In this document: one piece after another, positions 32,769 to 44,770 of the stretch
Position numbering within the stretch: position 1 is the first letter of the stretch
Layout: each line of letters opens with the position of its first letter
NCBI GenBank assembly: GCA_949710005.1
Contig: OX453280.1
Coordinates: forward strand, 10,007,489-10,071,488
Length of the DNA: 64,000 nt
Direction of reading: 5' to 3'
Origin: Ricordea florida
Lineage: Eukaryota; Cnidaria; Anthozoa; Corallimorpharia; Ricordeidae
Program-made: the position numbers and the translations under genes
Notes under the pieces: generated by a model
What the model was told of the DNA's origin: nothing
What the model saw: the letters and a program-made list of their open reading frames with translations, nothing else
Databases searched by the model: none

Positions 32769-33985
32769 TTGCATTCTCCTTCGTATAATGCTCCGCACTG
32801 CGGGATTCAGATTGCATTTTTCCACGGCTTGGTACCAGGTCATCACGGTTCAAAGATCTTTGTTATGCAAATCAGACACTGCATAAAAGCACCATGTGGT
32901 CTTCACAAGTCGTCTTTTTTTCGCGTGCAGCCAGGTCATCATGTCGAAGGAAAACAGAGAGATCCACTTGTCATTTCTGTCGAAGAGTCGGCCGGAACTA
33001 CGGTTGCGACCGGGTTTAAAGTGTTTGAGTCTAAACTAGACTCGTTAGCCGATTCCATGGTCAAAATGTCAGAGACATTGTCGCGGTTTACTCAACCGCG
33101 AGTTACCATGTCGAGTGTAGAAGAAGCAGTGGATCTTCTAGATGACGGACCACCTAGCGAGTTTGATCCTGTCGAAACTATCGCCGACGAAATTGATGAT
33201 GACGGCGAACAACTCCCCTATGAAGACCTTTTAAGGATCCTGAGGACCGCGGACCTAAGGTTCAAGAAGGCGTGGCTAAACGGATTAATAACGCTTGCAC
33301 TAGAAAGCCAGCAAAGGAGCACTTTTGCTCTATTCAAAAGAAATATCTTCGCCCTGAGAATTGTGAGTTTCTCAAAGTCCCTCGGGTGAACACCGAATTA
33401 TGGGATGATTTGCTAGATAAGACGAAGAGTCGCGAATGTGCCTTTCAATCATTTCAGAGGAGTTTAATCAAAGGGATTACGCCAGTGGTGCAACTAGCGA
33501 GCAAGATGGTGGAGGCTAAGAAGCGAAAAGCGGACGTCGTTCCGCTAAATGATATCTATGACCTTTCGGTCGATGCTCTTAAGTTGTTGGGCAATGCAGT
33601 GTATGAGTTTTCCATGAAACGTCGGGAAATTTCTAAATCCGAGGTGGCCCCATCGAAAAAGTCTTTGTGTCACGAGTCGCTACCAAATACAACGTTGTTG
33701 TTTGGCGACGAATTGCCCCAAAGCATCCGCGATATTTCCCAAGTCAAGCGAATGTCCGCTAAGAGTATATGCCATGACCGTCGCAAGTCAAGCGCTTCTA
33801 CTTATACTAGTTTTAAGAAGGCTCGTGTTGAGAGTTCCCGTCCTCGCCAGTATGCTAATTATGGAACGAGTAATTTAAACTTCAAGCGCCATTTCGAGTA
33901 CTGCAAACCACCCTACCAGCACAGGAGACAGTCGCCTCCACGTCAATTTCACAAGAGTACCATTCAAACAACCAAACAGCAGTGA
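32769..33985 (+). pseudogene. DIRS-like retrotransposon gag (broken)
   Basis: Two overlapping plus-strand frames (32,769-33,389 and 33,272-33,985) read as one protein with a shift near 33,260. An acidic N-terminal part (FESKLDSLADSMVKMSETLS, DEIDDDGEQLPYEDLL) precedes KEHFCSIQKKYLRPENCEFL. Next come VNTELWDDLLDKTKSRE and a basic Arg/Ser tail. This matches the gag-like ORF that precedes RT in cnidarian DIRS-type elements; assignment rests largely on the adjoining RT. Confidence 0.65.
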
Positions 33986-34489
33986 CTTCGCAGTCCGCTA
34001 ACGTCTATACTCAGGTAGGTGGACGTTTAGCTAAGTATTATTCCTCTTGGAGTAACCTTACGACTGACTGTTGGGTTTTGCAAGCCGTCAAGGGCTATAA
34101 GATTGAATTCGTTGGTGAACCTGTGCAGAACGGGAAACCGCGTGAAATAAAATTTTCATCGTGGGAAAGAGATATTATTGACATAGAGGTTTGTCAAATG
34201 TTACAGAAAGGTGCTAATAGGCAGGCCTTGCCTACTCCAAAGCAGTTTATTGCCAATTTGTTTGTTATTCCTAAGAAGACAGGAGATAAGACCTGTTATT
34301 AATCTGAAACCCCTGAATGAGTTTGTTCAGCACCGCCATTTTAAGATGGAGGGGTTAAATTCGCTTGTGGACCTTTTGTTGGTTGGCGAATTTCTCACAA
34401 CGATTGACCTTAAGGATGCGTATTTTACTATTCCTATCCATCCTGATCATTCTAAATATTTGAGTTTTCGCGTTGGTCTCTTCCATTGA
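33982..34489 (+). pseudogene. DIRS-like reverse transcriptase, N-terminal fragment
   Basis: QVGGRLAKYYSSWSNLTTDC, then VLQAVKGYKIEF, NLFVIPKKTGDK and, after a frameshift at about 34,295, RPVINLKPLNEFVQHRHFKM and LTTIDLKDAYFTIPIH. These are the conserved blocks of DIRS/Ngaro RT, including motif A with catalytic Asp. The ORF ends after YLSFRVGLFH before the YxDD box. No tyrosine recombinase or methylase follows, so the element is truncated. Confidence 0.85.
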
Positions 34490-36843
34490 GTTTGCGGAAT
34501 ATACAAGATTTACACTACGAGATATCTTTGTGGAATTGTTTTACTGTTACGTAAGGGTTGTTGTTTACTTTGCGTCATGTTTTTCATGTTTTGAACGAGT
34601 TTTAAGCAAACTTCGTTTGTCAATTTCATTTCCACTGTCGGCTTTTAGGCTGTTCATTTGCGTTTTCGAACGAAAGCCTTCGAACTCTGTTGGTAGTGGA
34701 CTTAGCTAACTCACGTGCTTTTGTTATAATGTTCTTTGTAGTATTTTGGGCGTGTCTTCTGACTTCGTTGTTTCTCTTTCTCTTTCAGAGGCGTTGCTAT
34801 TTTCACCATCGTTGCAACTTTGTTTTGTCTTCCTCTTGTTGTCTGGTAAGACACTTTTTCTGTTTATCTTGTTTCGTAGATTTTGGAGCTTTCCATAACA
34901 GTTTTGCACAGCTGAAAAACTTTGTTTTGACGCAGAATTAATAATTAGGCTAAACTGCGTGTTTTAGACTATCTTTAGCGTCTTTGCTTTTCCTAGAGAT
35001 GAATGTAACCTTTTGTCGGGCGAGTTTGGCGACATTTCTATCTGTTTAAAATCTTTTTTTTGACTTTCTTTGCACATTTCGCTGTTTTTTTTTTTTTTAC
35101 CTTTAGTAATCAGCTATGAAAGCCTTTATCCTATGTTTGAATTGCAATTGAATTATGCGCATTGACTTATGAGCAAGTTTCTAAGCATTTTGATCTCTTT
35201 TAAGTCGATTTGTTGACTTTGTTTTGCCATATCTCTCTAAATTACATTAACTTATCACTTATTTAACTCTTACTTCCATGTTTGAATTGCAGTTGAACAA
35301 TGCGCATTGAGTTAGCGAGTTTCTAAGCATTTTGATCTCTTTTAAGTCGCTTTGTTGACTTTGTTTTGGCATTTCAAGGCATATTATCTTAAGTGATTAC
35401 TTATCAAGGTCTTGCTTGCATGTTCAATTGCAATTGCATAAGGCGCGTTGACTTACGAGTGACTTTCTAACCATTTTCAATTGTTCTGAGACGATTTCTT
35501 GTCTTTGTTTTGGCATTTCATGGAATATTATCTTAAGTAATGACTTATCAAAGTCTTCCTTCCATGTTTCAATTGCAATTGCATCATGCGCGTTGACTTA
35601 CGAGCGACTTTCTAACCATTTTCAATTGTTCTGAGACGATTTCTTGTCTTTGTTTTGGCATTTCATGGAATATTATCTTAAGTAATTACTTATCAAAGTC
35701 TTCCTTCCATGTTTCAATTGCAATTGGATAATGCGCGTTGACTTACGAGCGACTTTCTAACCATTTTGAACTGTTTAAAGCCGCTTTCTTGGCTTTGTTT
35801 TGCAGTTTTGATCTTCATTAACCTTTGTTACGTTTTACAAAGCGTGTGCGGTGTTTTTCTCTCCTGTCCAGGTGAGCAATGTCTAATTTGTCTTTGTACT
35901 AATTGTTATACCACAATTCAAATCTCTTCTTGTTGGTTTTTATTTTTCAGTAGTATTCTCTTTGCCACTTCTTTAAATTACCATATCACTTTCCAAAATA
36001 CCATTCTTAAACCAACAATTTCTTCAATAATGTCTTCATGTAAACGAATTACCTAGTTCTTCATCTTTATTATTGTTTTGTAACATATGTTTACGTTACT
36101 TTCTGTTATCTATTACAGTCGCTGTCATCTCGTTTGATTCCTTTTTCATCGTTGGAGCAAGAATTGTAAGTACCAACTTTCTTCTATGCTTTCTATTACT
36201 AGATGCGCTTCCTTAAGCAGCATAGGATGAGGCAAACTTTGTGATCTCAATTAACAAAAGCTTCGCGAAAATACTTTTACCGAACTAGACGGCGAACTAT
36301 AGTGCTTTTCATTGACTATGTAACTAGCGTTTTAATGACTTTCCGTAAAGTGTCACTTTCGATCATTGACAATTAGATTGTTTTCGCGTTTTCAGTTTCT
36401 CGTCTTATTGCCACTGACTGCTGTAGATTTTCCTTTAAAATGCAGTAATCTTGCGTAGAAATAGTGTATTGATCATGTCAGACGTTTTACGCGTTACCTT
36501 TTCAAGCTTCTTTGTAATTCGAAGTAAATTAGCGTTTGTTCAATACTAGTTTTCTGTCTTACGAATCCTCTTGTCAACCTCGTTCGCAATATGTCATGTG
36601 GGTCCACGTTCTGTAACGCGACATTGTCATTTGTCTTAGTACGACCAAAATATGGCCTCGTCGTCGTCATCATTGACAGATGAGGAAGACGGTACAGCTG
36701 CCTTTTGGAACGAAAGACATTCATGCACTGTAAACCTGATACCCGTGAGCGCGCGTCGAAAGCGATTACTATAAAGACGAGTTCAAAGTCGTTTATGATC
36801 TATTCACAATAGAGAACACCAATTCTACGAGGAGTAAAACTTA
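34490..36843. other. T-rich non-coding stretch
   Basis: Apart from the tandem repeat at 35,132-35,815 no feature is recognised. Thymine runs and polypyrimidine tracts are frequent. Confidence 0.4.
35132..35815. repeat. Tandem repeat, period about 140-146 bp, nearly five units
   Basis: Each unit starts TGTTT(G/C)AATTGCAATTG, continues ATGCGCGTTGACTTACGAG and CTTTCTAACCATTTT, and ends with TTACTTATCAAAGTCTTCC. Units begin near 35,132, 35,279, 35,420, 35,562 and 35,706; the last is partial. The two middle units are the most alike. Confidence 0.85.
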
Positions 36844-38817
36844 AATGAACCCCAGCCGTCGTGTCTTACGACCGATCCAGAAATCGTGCATCTTCGAAAC
36901 TGGTATGAAAGGTACTGCCCTCGGTGTCATAAACTGCAAACGACCAAATTGCTGCCTTCTTTTAGAAACTGGTCCCCAAACGATGTACCTCCTTTAGACA
37001 GACGTTGCGATTGTGGTCATGGCGTCTACCGTGTGCCGAACGTTGACGATACACCCTTGCTAATTCGCGGTTTGACAGAGTCTGAGATTAGAGATCTCGT
37101 TCCTTTTAACATTCATACCGGAGATTACCGCCGAGTCGTCCATGGTTACAGACAGAGAACAGGTACATTTCTTGTAACTTGGTCCCGTGTGCCAGTACAT
37201 CAGCATTTACGTTCCTTGGAAGATGGTCATCGCCGAGCTAAACTTCTAAAAGTTTACCAGTTCATCATGATCAGAAACCAGTCTGCCTACTCCAAGTTCG
37301 TTAGAAGACAGACAGGCACACCCAGAAATCCTTTTCCATATCAGATTTTCTCTTCTCCGGATTACCATGCTATAGAATGTGCCCTGTGGCCCACGCTGTA
37401 TGATGATCTTGACAAATGCGAAAGTACCCTAGACGGAAGTGTTAATCGAACCAGCGGCAAAATCTCTTACATGCACAAAGTCATGTCTGCTACCCTTGAT
37501 TTTTCACTGAGTTACGATCTGTTGCATTACTAGTACGATCGTTGGCCTTTTAAGACAGTCACTGGCGCCATCAATTCATCCAGAGCTTCTGGTTGTTCTC
37601 CCAACTCGAGCCTTCAAGACCAATCCTTTTCTGCAACCAACTGGAAGTTGCAGCATCTCTATTTGATTGACGCTGTAAGACAGTATGGATACCCCTCATT
37701 CTTCGTCACCATAAGTCCGTACGAATGGTCGTCTCCGTGGCCTTACTTTATTAACAAAATGCGAAACGATTACGCTTTAGAGCCAACCGATTTGCCTATC
37801 TTAGAGACCCTTCATGTCGCGCACATCCTAGAACAAATAGCTCGAGGTTACTTGTCGGGTGGTAACACGAACCGTTGGCGTAAACACGTATTTGGAAATG
37901 CGCAAAATCCTAGAGATGGAAACGTTTTAACCTATTTTTATCGATTTGAATTTCAAGAAAGAGGAACAGTTCATTTGCACATGTTAGTCTGGCTCCGAGA
38001 CGTATCAGTTATTCGCGCCGACCTTCTGCACGCCTCTATTCCTTGGCAAAACCGTCGAGACGCATTTCTCGTAGCAGATCTCCAGAAGTCTGACAAGTCT
38101 TGCCTTCCTCTTTGTAACGAACCAGACTGTTTTGTACTTGGTGACGACGGAACACAGCACCTCCAGTTTCAGTATACCGAAGAAGATGCAAGACGAAACT
38201 TGTGCGCGTACATCTCTACCCTCCTGGCCTCACTGCGTTGTAGAACTGACGTGAAAAAACCGCTGAAGGAAAAGCTATGCTATTAAAGTACGTTACCTCT
38301 TACGTTACTAAAATGCATGAAAGTGCCACCAGCGAAGGTCTCTATTGCCATGACATAACTGGGTATCAAGCTCCACACTCCTTTCTTCGTACTGTCCGTC
38401 CTTTGACTCCCGAGATTATATTTCAGCTTTCCAATATCAAGCCGTGTTGGACCGATAAGACGACGAAGCAGTTCCGGCCACCGTATCCTGGACAGGAGGA
38501 AAACAATTTGCCTTACCAATTCTACTTAACACGAACTCTAGCCGAAGAAAGAATGTCTTTGATTCAGTGGTTGCGAAATCATACTGTCGTTAGACAGCGG
38601 CCTAAGAGACTACCCGAAGACAAATTTCTAGTAGGAATACAGTTTGTTTCTGTTTTCAACCTGGTTTTTTTTTCCAGCATCTATTGGTTCACTATCCGCA
38701 TCGTCATCCAGACGAGCTACGACATCCTGAAGACCCTTCTATGCCGGAAAACATCCGATACTTTTCTCAGGCTGTTTCATTTCATCCCGACCCGCTGGAC
38801 TACGGATGCTCAGATGT
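36844..38817 (+). pseudogene. Helitron Rep (HUH nuclease) region, truncated
   Basis: The plus strand encodes the N-terminal two thirds of a Helitron transposase. An upstream cysteine-rich part (WYERYCPRCHKLQ, RCDCGHGVYRVP) precedes the Helitron-like N domain (FFVTISPYEWSSPWPYF, HVAHILEQIARGYLSG). Next are the HUH metal site ERGTVHLHMLVW and the tyrosine motif LLKYVTSYVTKMHE (Tyr-x3-Tyr). Damage: an in-frame TAG near 37,531, a one-base frameshift near 38,275, and replacement of the helicase by a LINE at 38,818. A 47-bp GT-AG intron (38,631-38,677) restores a sensible reading (HYPHRHPDEL...). Helitrons transpose by rolling circle. Confidence 0.85.
38631..38677 (+). other. 47-bp intron in the Helitron Rep ORF
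   Basis: It begins GTAGGAATAC and ends TTTTTTTTTCCAG. Downstream reading switches to HLLVHYPHRHPDELRHPED, which looks like real Rep sequence, whereas reading through gives a hydrophobic shadow. Confidence 0.55.
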
Positions 38818-40830
38818 GAAGTGAAGTGAAGTCAAGTCAACTTTATTTAGGCAGGGTGGCCCAATCAGCACTTGGCTGGTATCAAAAGGGGCCCTGCGTA
38901 AATTAAGACTACATTAAATTTCTATATATAAAGATTAATATTACAATTATAAAAAAAGCGGATAAAAAGCGCTTAAAAATATATAAAAACTACTCTCTAA
39001 AATAAAGTCTAAGAAGATTTTTAAAAATGGGGAGCGATGTTGCTTTTTTTATTGTAGTGGGTAAATTATTAAAATGAAGCGCACCAGAGTATCTGAAAGT
39101 CCTTTTCCCTAGCGTTAACTTGGGTTTCGGCAAGTGCATGTCATTCCTTTTCCTCGTGTTGTATGAATGAACGTTGCAATTTCTAATAAAATAATCCGAC
39201 AAATATGGAGGAGCTAAATTATTTAAACATTTAAAAACTAAAATGCATTTGTGGGCTTTTCTTTGGGTTTCCAAATCCACCCACCCTAACATTTTAAAAG
39301 ATCCTTCGGTTGTTGCCCTCCTTTGTATAATGCGTGCTGCTCTATTTTGCAGACGTTGCAAGCTGTTACTGCAACCAATTGACAGCCCATCCCATACCGT
39401 GTTAGTGTAATCAAACATCGGCTGAACTAAACAATTATACACGCATTTAGCAGCTTTTAGAGTAAGGTAGGGTCGTATGCGGGACAGCAGGCCGAGACGT
39501 TTTCTTACTTTCTTACAAATCAATTCTACATGTTCGTTCCATGAAAGATTCTCATCTAGTGTTACCCCTAAGTAACAGAAGCTTGATACTCTGTCAATGT
39601 TTTTCCCATGAAGCTCTATTTTATAATCTGGACAGTGTTCTAGTTTTTGCCTAGTTCCAAACAGCATCCATTTAGTTTTACTCTGATTGAGTATCAACCT
39701 GTTGCTTACTAACCATTTCTCAACATTGGCAAGATCGTTTTGAAGAACCTGCTTGATGACATCTGGACAGGAATCAGAGAAATATATAACAGTATCGTCG
39801 GCATACATGCCTATTGATGACTTCAGTAGACTTTGCGGGAGATCATTGATGTATATCACAAATAGTATCGGGCCCAGTATGGATCCTTGGGGAACCCCAT
39901 AACCGATAGTTAAGCTCGATGATTCGTCTTGGTTGTATTTGACCTTCTGGGATCGAGCTGTAAGGTAGTCTTCGAACCATTTCAAACTTTTCCCTCTAAT
40001 TCCATAGTGTTCTAGTTTGTGGAGCAGGCAGAGGTGGTCAACGAGATCGAACGCTTTTTTTAGGTCAATAAAAATAGATCCGGTAATCATCTGTTTATCC
40101 ATTTGTTCTAAAATGTGGTCAACAAAGTGTACAGTGGCTGTTTCAGTGGAGTGTTTCTTACGGAATCCTGATTGATGCACTGACAAGGAATTGTTTCTGA
40201 TTAGAAATGCTACAAGCTGTGATTGAATTGCTCGTTCCATTACTTTAGAAATCAACGGAAGGACTGAAATCGGACGATAATTATTTGGGTCGCTCTTATC
40301 GCCAGATTTGTATATTGGAGTTACCTTCGCAGTTTTCCATTCAGATGGTATCATACAGGTAGAAATTGTTAAATTTATGAGGTAGGCGACTGGTCTAGAT
40401 ATTTCATTTGCTGCATCTTTCAGTAATCGAGCAGGAATTCCATCGAGGCCAGTAGCTTTAGTTGACTTCATTTTGAGCAATTCTTTTTGAACAAATCCGG
40501 ATGACACTTCTTCAAGGACAAAGTCTTGTTCAACTCTAGTTGACATAACTTTTGGCAGAGTACAACGCTCAAAATGGCTGCTCAGAGAGTTTGCGATCGA
40601 TGTAAAAAATCCATTGAATCTTGAGGCTGTAAGACCATCACTGCTTGAAGGTACTGATTTGATTTTTTGGGGGACGATTTTATGCAAAGTTCGCCACATC
40701 ACCTTTGGGTCTTTTTTATCCGCCAGTTGATTTGCATAATAGTCAATTTTTTCTTTACGCATTCTTGTGTTTATGGTGTTGCGTAACCGCTTATAATTGC
40801 TCCAATGTTGTTCTTTGTTTGTACTTAGGG
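38818..40830 (-). mobile_element. 5'-truncated CR1-like LINE
   Basis: A minus-strand LINE whose 3' end abuts the Helitron at 38,818 with a (TGAAG)n-type tail (GTGAAGTGAAGTGAAGTCAAG). The 5' end is lost near 40,830, so the endonuclease is absent, as is usual after aborted reverse transcription. The RT ORF is uninterrupted, so this insertion is younger than its neighbours. Confidence 0.85.
38990..40762 (-). CDS. Non-LTR reverse transcriptase (CR1-like), N-terminally truncated
   Basis: A 590-codon open frame. RT motifs in order: KATGLDGIPARLLKDA (about residue 104), IPSEWKTAKVTPIYKSGDKS (about 148), NNYRPISVLPLISKVMER, HQSGFRKKHSTETA, SIFIDLKKAFDLVDH (motif A, catalytic Asp), GVPQGSILGPILF, and MYADDTVIYF (YADD). 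The CR1-type C-terminus follows (CYLGVTLDENLSWNEHV, LQNRAARII, HFNNLPTTIKKA). All catalytic residues are intact. The apparent start is only the first Met after truncation; the endonuclease is gone, so independent mobility is unlikely. Confidence 0.95.
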   Translation of the reverse strand: MRKEKIDYYANQLADKKDPKVMWRTLHKIVPQKIKSVPSSSDGLTASRFNGFFTSIANSLSSHFERCTLPKVMSTRVEQDFVLEEVSSGFVQKELLKMKSTKATGLDGIPARLLKDAANEISRPVAYLINLTISTCMIPSEWKTAKVTPIYKSGDKSDPNNYRPISVLPLISKVMERAIQSQLVAFLIRNNSLSVHQSGFRKKHSTETATVHFVDHILEQMDKQMITGSIFIDLKKAFDLVDHLCLLHKLEHYGIRGKSLKWFEDYLTARSQKVKYNQDESSSLTIGYGVPQGSILGPILFVIYINDLPQSLLKSSIGMYADDTVIYFSDSCPDVIKQVLQNDLANVEKWLVSNRLILNQSKTKWMLFGTRQKLEHCPDYKIELHGKNIDRVSSFCYLGVTLDENLSWNEHVELICKKVRKRLGLLSRIRPYLTLKAAKCVYNCLVQPMFDYTNTVWDGLSIGCSNSLQRLQNRAARIIQRRATTEGSFKMLGWVDLETQRKAHKCILVFKCLNNLAPPYLSDYFIRNCNVHSYNTRKRNDMHLPKPKLTLGKRTFRYSGALHFNNLPTTIKKATSLPIFKNLLRLYFRE

Positions 40831-41390
40831 CCTAACGAATCACTTTCACACTGCACGAAAAAATGGATTTAAACAGGTTTGCAACAGAAGTAAATATGAT
40901 GCAAATTTAGCCCTCTAAATTTGACCAAAATTTTCACCAGAAGTAATTATGATGCAAACACAGATGTTTATTCTGTTGAAATTACGTGCAAATACGACGT
41001 AAACCTGAAATCTACTTTATATTTGCTTCGTATTTGATACCTCCGCAAATCAACAAATCCGGTGTACATTCACTCCAGATTTGTTCTCTGTGGAAAAATA
41101 ATGTTTGCTTTCTGCAAAAATCTAAGCAAACATGTTGCAAATTTATATGTATGCATCACTGTTTTCCAACGTTTACCCAAACTACATCCAAAAACTTTAG
41201 CGTACGTTTTACTCATGTAACATGTGCAAATATTTACTTTTGGACAAAGTTTGCATTACTTCCAAATAACCAGATTTGCGAGTGTTTTTGCACATTTGCT
41301 TTCGGTATACTGATAGTATTCGTTATAATGAGGAATGAACGTTCGAAACGCCATCTTTTTGACGTGACAATGTCAACCTAGTTGACTAAA
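40831..41390. repeat. GCAAAT-rich non-coding tract
   Basis: Frequent GCAAAT and ATTTGC on both strands, like the first 170 bases of the window. Probably a copy of the same non-autonomous repeat. Confidence 0.4.
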
Positions 41391-43351
41391 CAATTTTCCA
41401 ACTTCCACTCCGCAACCGACAGAGCATCAGTCCACTTTAAAGGAAAAGTAACCCCTTAACAAATTTTGACCATGAACTGAGGAATTGCAAAGGCAATAAG
41501 AAAGGAAAGAAGGGTAATCTAAAGTGTGTATAATGAACACAAGTCATGGGGTGGATAAAGATCCCCCCTGAAAGCATAAACTTTATTTCAAAGAGAATTT
41601 GGAATTAACACTATTTTACATCAGTTCAATTATACCATGTGATAGAAAATACAATCAATCAGAGTACAGATCGACTAGTTGACGGTTTTTAAAGAATCGG
41701 TTTGAGCAATGTCACCACCAAATTTTTCCACTCGCATTTATTAGTCTTGTTTTGTATTTTCTTTATAAAACACTGCATTACACTAAAAAAGAGTGACATT
41801 GGGTAAGCCATTCAAACAATTTTTCTTTCCAAAACGTAGAAAGCACGTCAGCAAGATAACAAAGTTTTACTAAATTTCAACGAATTAGTAAAAAATAAAG
41901 ATAAATTCAAGTTTAAGGTAAAAATGATCTTAAGAAACTTGAGAATTATGCCCTATGAAACAACACTTATTGACGTACTAGCAACAGTCATGTCTCTGTT
42001 CTTGTCACACAAAATTCAAGATTTGAATTAGCTTTTGTACTAAGTAATGGTAGGTACTAGCTCAAAGTACACGAAAGAACAATGAACAGTAACTAGTTGT
42101 TTGATTACAATGTAGCCTTCTCCTTTGGCAAAGTCCACTGTGACTTAGCATGATATATTTACTAGACTGGACTAAGGTACCATTCATATTACCACATGCT
42201 CATCATGCACATGAGCTCCTCTATTTGCCGTACACTGTCCTTTCCCAGTCAGTTCTCTTAGGCCTTCGGTTCATTCACAACAGCGTTTTTCCCTCCCACC
42301 CACCTTTTGTTCTGACTGGAACCTTTGTTTAGCTCTTTCGATTATCAATTATGTTCACTATATATTTAGCATGACCAGAATGTATTTCAAGCAGATCATT
42401 ATTTTATTCTTCTACCTCTAAATGTATGTTGAAGATTAATCATTTATATTATGGTGTTATACTGGACTAGGTCTTATTCCTTCATTAAGTTCCTGGGATG
42501 TGAAACTACTGTCTTGCTTCCCAATAAAAGTAGTGGCAGGGAAGTGTAACCCCTAGCTGCACTTTACCCCACAGTAAGGCTTAGCCCTTGGAGACAGGTC
42601 TGGAAAAATGTCCACTCCAGGGTGTGGACCCCCGGTCACACCTGATCTGTACTCCACCCAGAATGGCCACTGCTCCTGGTTCCCCTTAGTTCCTAGTGAC
42701 TGGGGTATATGGGCCTCACCCCCAGAGACTACCAGGACTCCTGTCTAGGGTGGCTTCCCCCGGTACCACTCAATCTTGTCTCCCCCCAGGAGGGCTTCTC
42801 TCCTGGTCCCCTTACCCCTAGATTTAAGTGCTTCCCTGCCACCAGAGTTTTGCCCATTACCTATTGTGTGCTTTCTGTGTGGTACCTGGCATAGAGCCTT
42901 TATGCAAAAACACTGCAAATTGGAAGAGTTTATTAACTCAGTTATTAAAAAATGATAACTACAGTGTTCATGTAGTGCTACTGTTGCCATGGCCAAAATC
43001 TCAAAAGAAGAAAGAAAATCATAAGAGCACAACATGCTAAATCCTTTGTTAGAAGTCTTCCAGTCTGGACCAAAACTGATCCCAATACAAAAACGTTATC
43101 TACTTTGTGAGTGCTGATACACCAGGGATTCACCATCAGGTCTTGACACCTCATTTCACTGCCATTTTAAATAAGTAAAGTGACGTTCAGCAGTGATTAA
43201 AAGCAAAAGAACCAGATCCACTCTGCATCATGTCTTTTGGGATCCAGAGCTTCTCTTTCAAATGACCTACACGGGAATGGTATTTACTGCAGAAATAACA
43301 TGGTCCATGACCAAAACTTGTCGCCCATTATTTGTATTCACTACAAAGTTT

Positions 43352-43450
43352 GCTTCGGCTAACTTAACAGATGAAACATCTGTCCTGTCCCGTTTCCGGT
43401 GCGCTGCCTAAAGATGAAAACATCTGGGCAACTACAAGCTTCCACCTACT
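43352..43450. repeat. 99-bp direct repeat, copy 1
   Basis: Begins GCTTCGGCTAACTTAACAG and ends CTTCCACCTACT. It matches 43,601-43,699 with about four differences; the copies are 249 bases apart. Confidence 0.85.
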
Positions 43451-43600
43451 CTGCAGTCAACACACACTTGTGAAATTTAAGTGATTGACCAATGTTGAGT
43501 TTAGCCTTTGGTATTTACCTTTCTAATCATGATGATTTCATACAGTGAGTCTGGAAAAATTACTACCTCCGCCAATCATTGAATTTACCTTACAAGGGAA

Positions 43601-43699
43601 GCTTCCGCTAACTTAACAGATGAAACATCTGTCCTGTTCCGTTTCCGGTGCGCTGCCTTAAGATGAAAACATCTGGGCAACTACAAGCTTCCACCTACT
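43601..43699. repeat. 99-bp direct repeat, copy 2
   Basis: Second copy of 43,352-43,450, beginning GCTTCCGCTAACTTAACAG. Confidence 0.85.
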
Positions 43700-44100
43700 A
43701 TGTAAGGAAAACTGAATTAAAGGTAAATATTTCACCATCACTTTTCTGTAGTTCCAAGCTCGCAAAGGAGGTCATTTGAAAAAAGAAACCCTGCTAGTAT
43801 GACCAGAAACAGTGGTTTTGGCTTTCAGTTGAGCCTGAAGTAAATAACAATTCTCCTACAGAATGTGAAATCCTTACTTGTGCAGTAAAATATGTCATAC
43901 AATAGTCAAATCCACCTTATAAATTTAAATTTATAGCCAGGTCATTTTAAAAACAGAAGAAAAATAACCTAAGATCGGACAGAGTGGACTTGGCTTTCAG
44001 TCAAGCTAAAGCAAAACTTCAGTAACTTATCAGTAATTTTATTAGAAAGCTATTTTTTTAAAATAAAGGTCTCAATATTAAAATCATTAAAACACTTTTA

Positions 44101-44291
44101 CCCTTTAAGCCCCAATATTCAAAGACAAAATTTCCCTAATAATCTCCACGCATTAGTTGAGAGAATTAATTTGTTGAAAGATGAAACCCTTCTCCTTGTG
44201 GTGTTTATTTTGTTGTCATAATCTTTCCTTTAATGAAGTAATGATGTTGTGAGGGGAAAACTGTTTTGGGTGATTCTTGGGGCTTAAAGGG
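44101..44291. mobile_element. MITE, 191 bp
   Basis: 15-base perfect inverted termini CCCTTTAAGCCCCAA, with an AT-rich interior and no coding capacity. Confidence 0.7.
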
Positions 44292-44476
44292 TTTGTAGCC
44301 CTGCCACAGTGTCCTTGACAGTGTGATATAAAGTTTTAGTTAGTGGTGGTATGACAACCAATAGAGAGAAGGAGTATGATGTCACTTTACCATGGTAGCA
44401 ACATTTCTGGATCACAACAGTGGGAAGCTTAAGCAACAACCACAGCGATGGCAACGAACGGCAGAAAAGAAATCAG

Positions 44477-44770
44477 TTTATTATATAAACACCAATGAAA
44501 TACTAGGTGAGCTTTCTTGCAAAAACTTGATATCTTCACAGGTGAAAATAACATGTTATCTTCACATGTGAAAATATCACCTTTGCTATGGCTTGATAAT
44601 AAATTGGGCCTTTCACAAAACTGTTAAAGTGAAATGGCTTGGTATTTCATTGGTGTTTACATAATAAATAGGACATTACATGGCTGCTTGGAGATACAAA
44701 ATTTCTCTTCTTGTTCAACAGTTGAAGAGAAATGTCTTATCTCTGCGCGGCCATGTAATATCCTCTATTT
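44477..44770. mobile_element. Composite foldback / MITE pair
   Basis: Two adjoining inverted repeats. One pairs AAACACCAATGAAATAC (44,488) with GTATTTCATTGGTGTTT (44,642). The other pairs GGACATTACATGGC (44,671) with GGCCATGTAATATCC (44,749). No coding. Confidence 0.65.

Noticed and set aside
35132-35815. CRISPR-like array
   Set aside because: Units are 140-146 bp without unique spacers, in a eukaryotic context; it is an ordinary tandem repeat.
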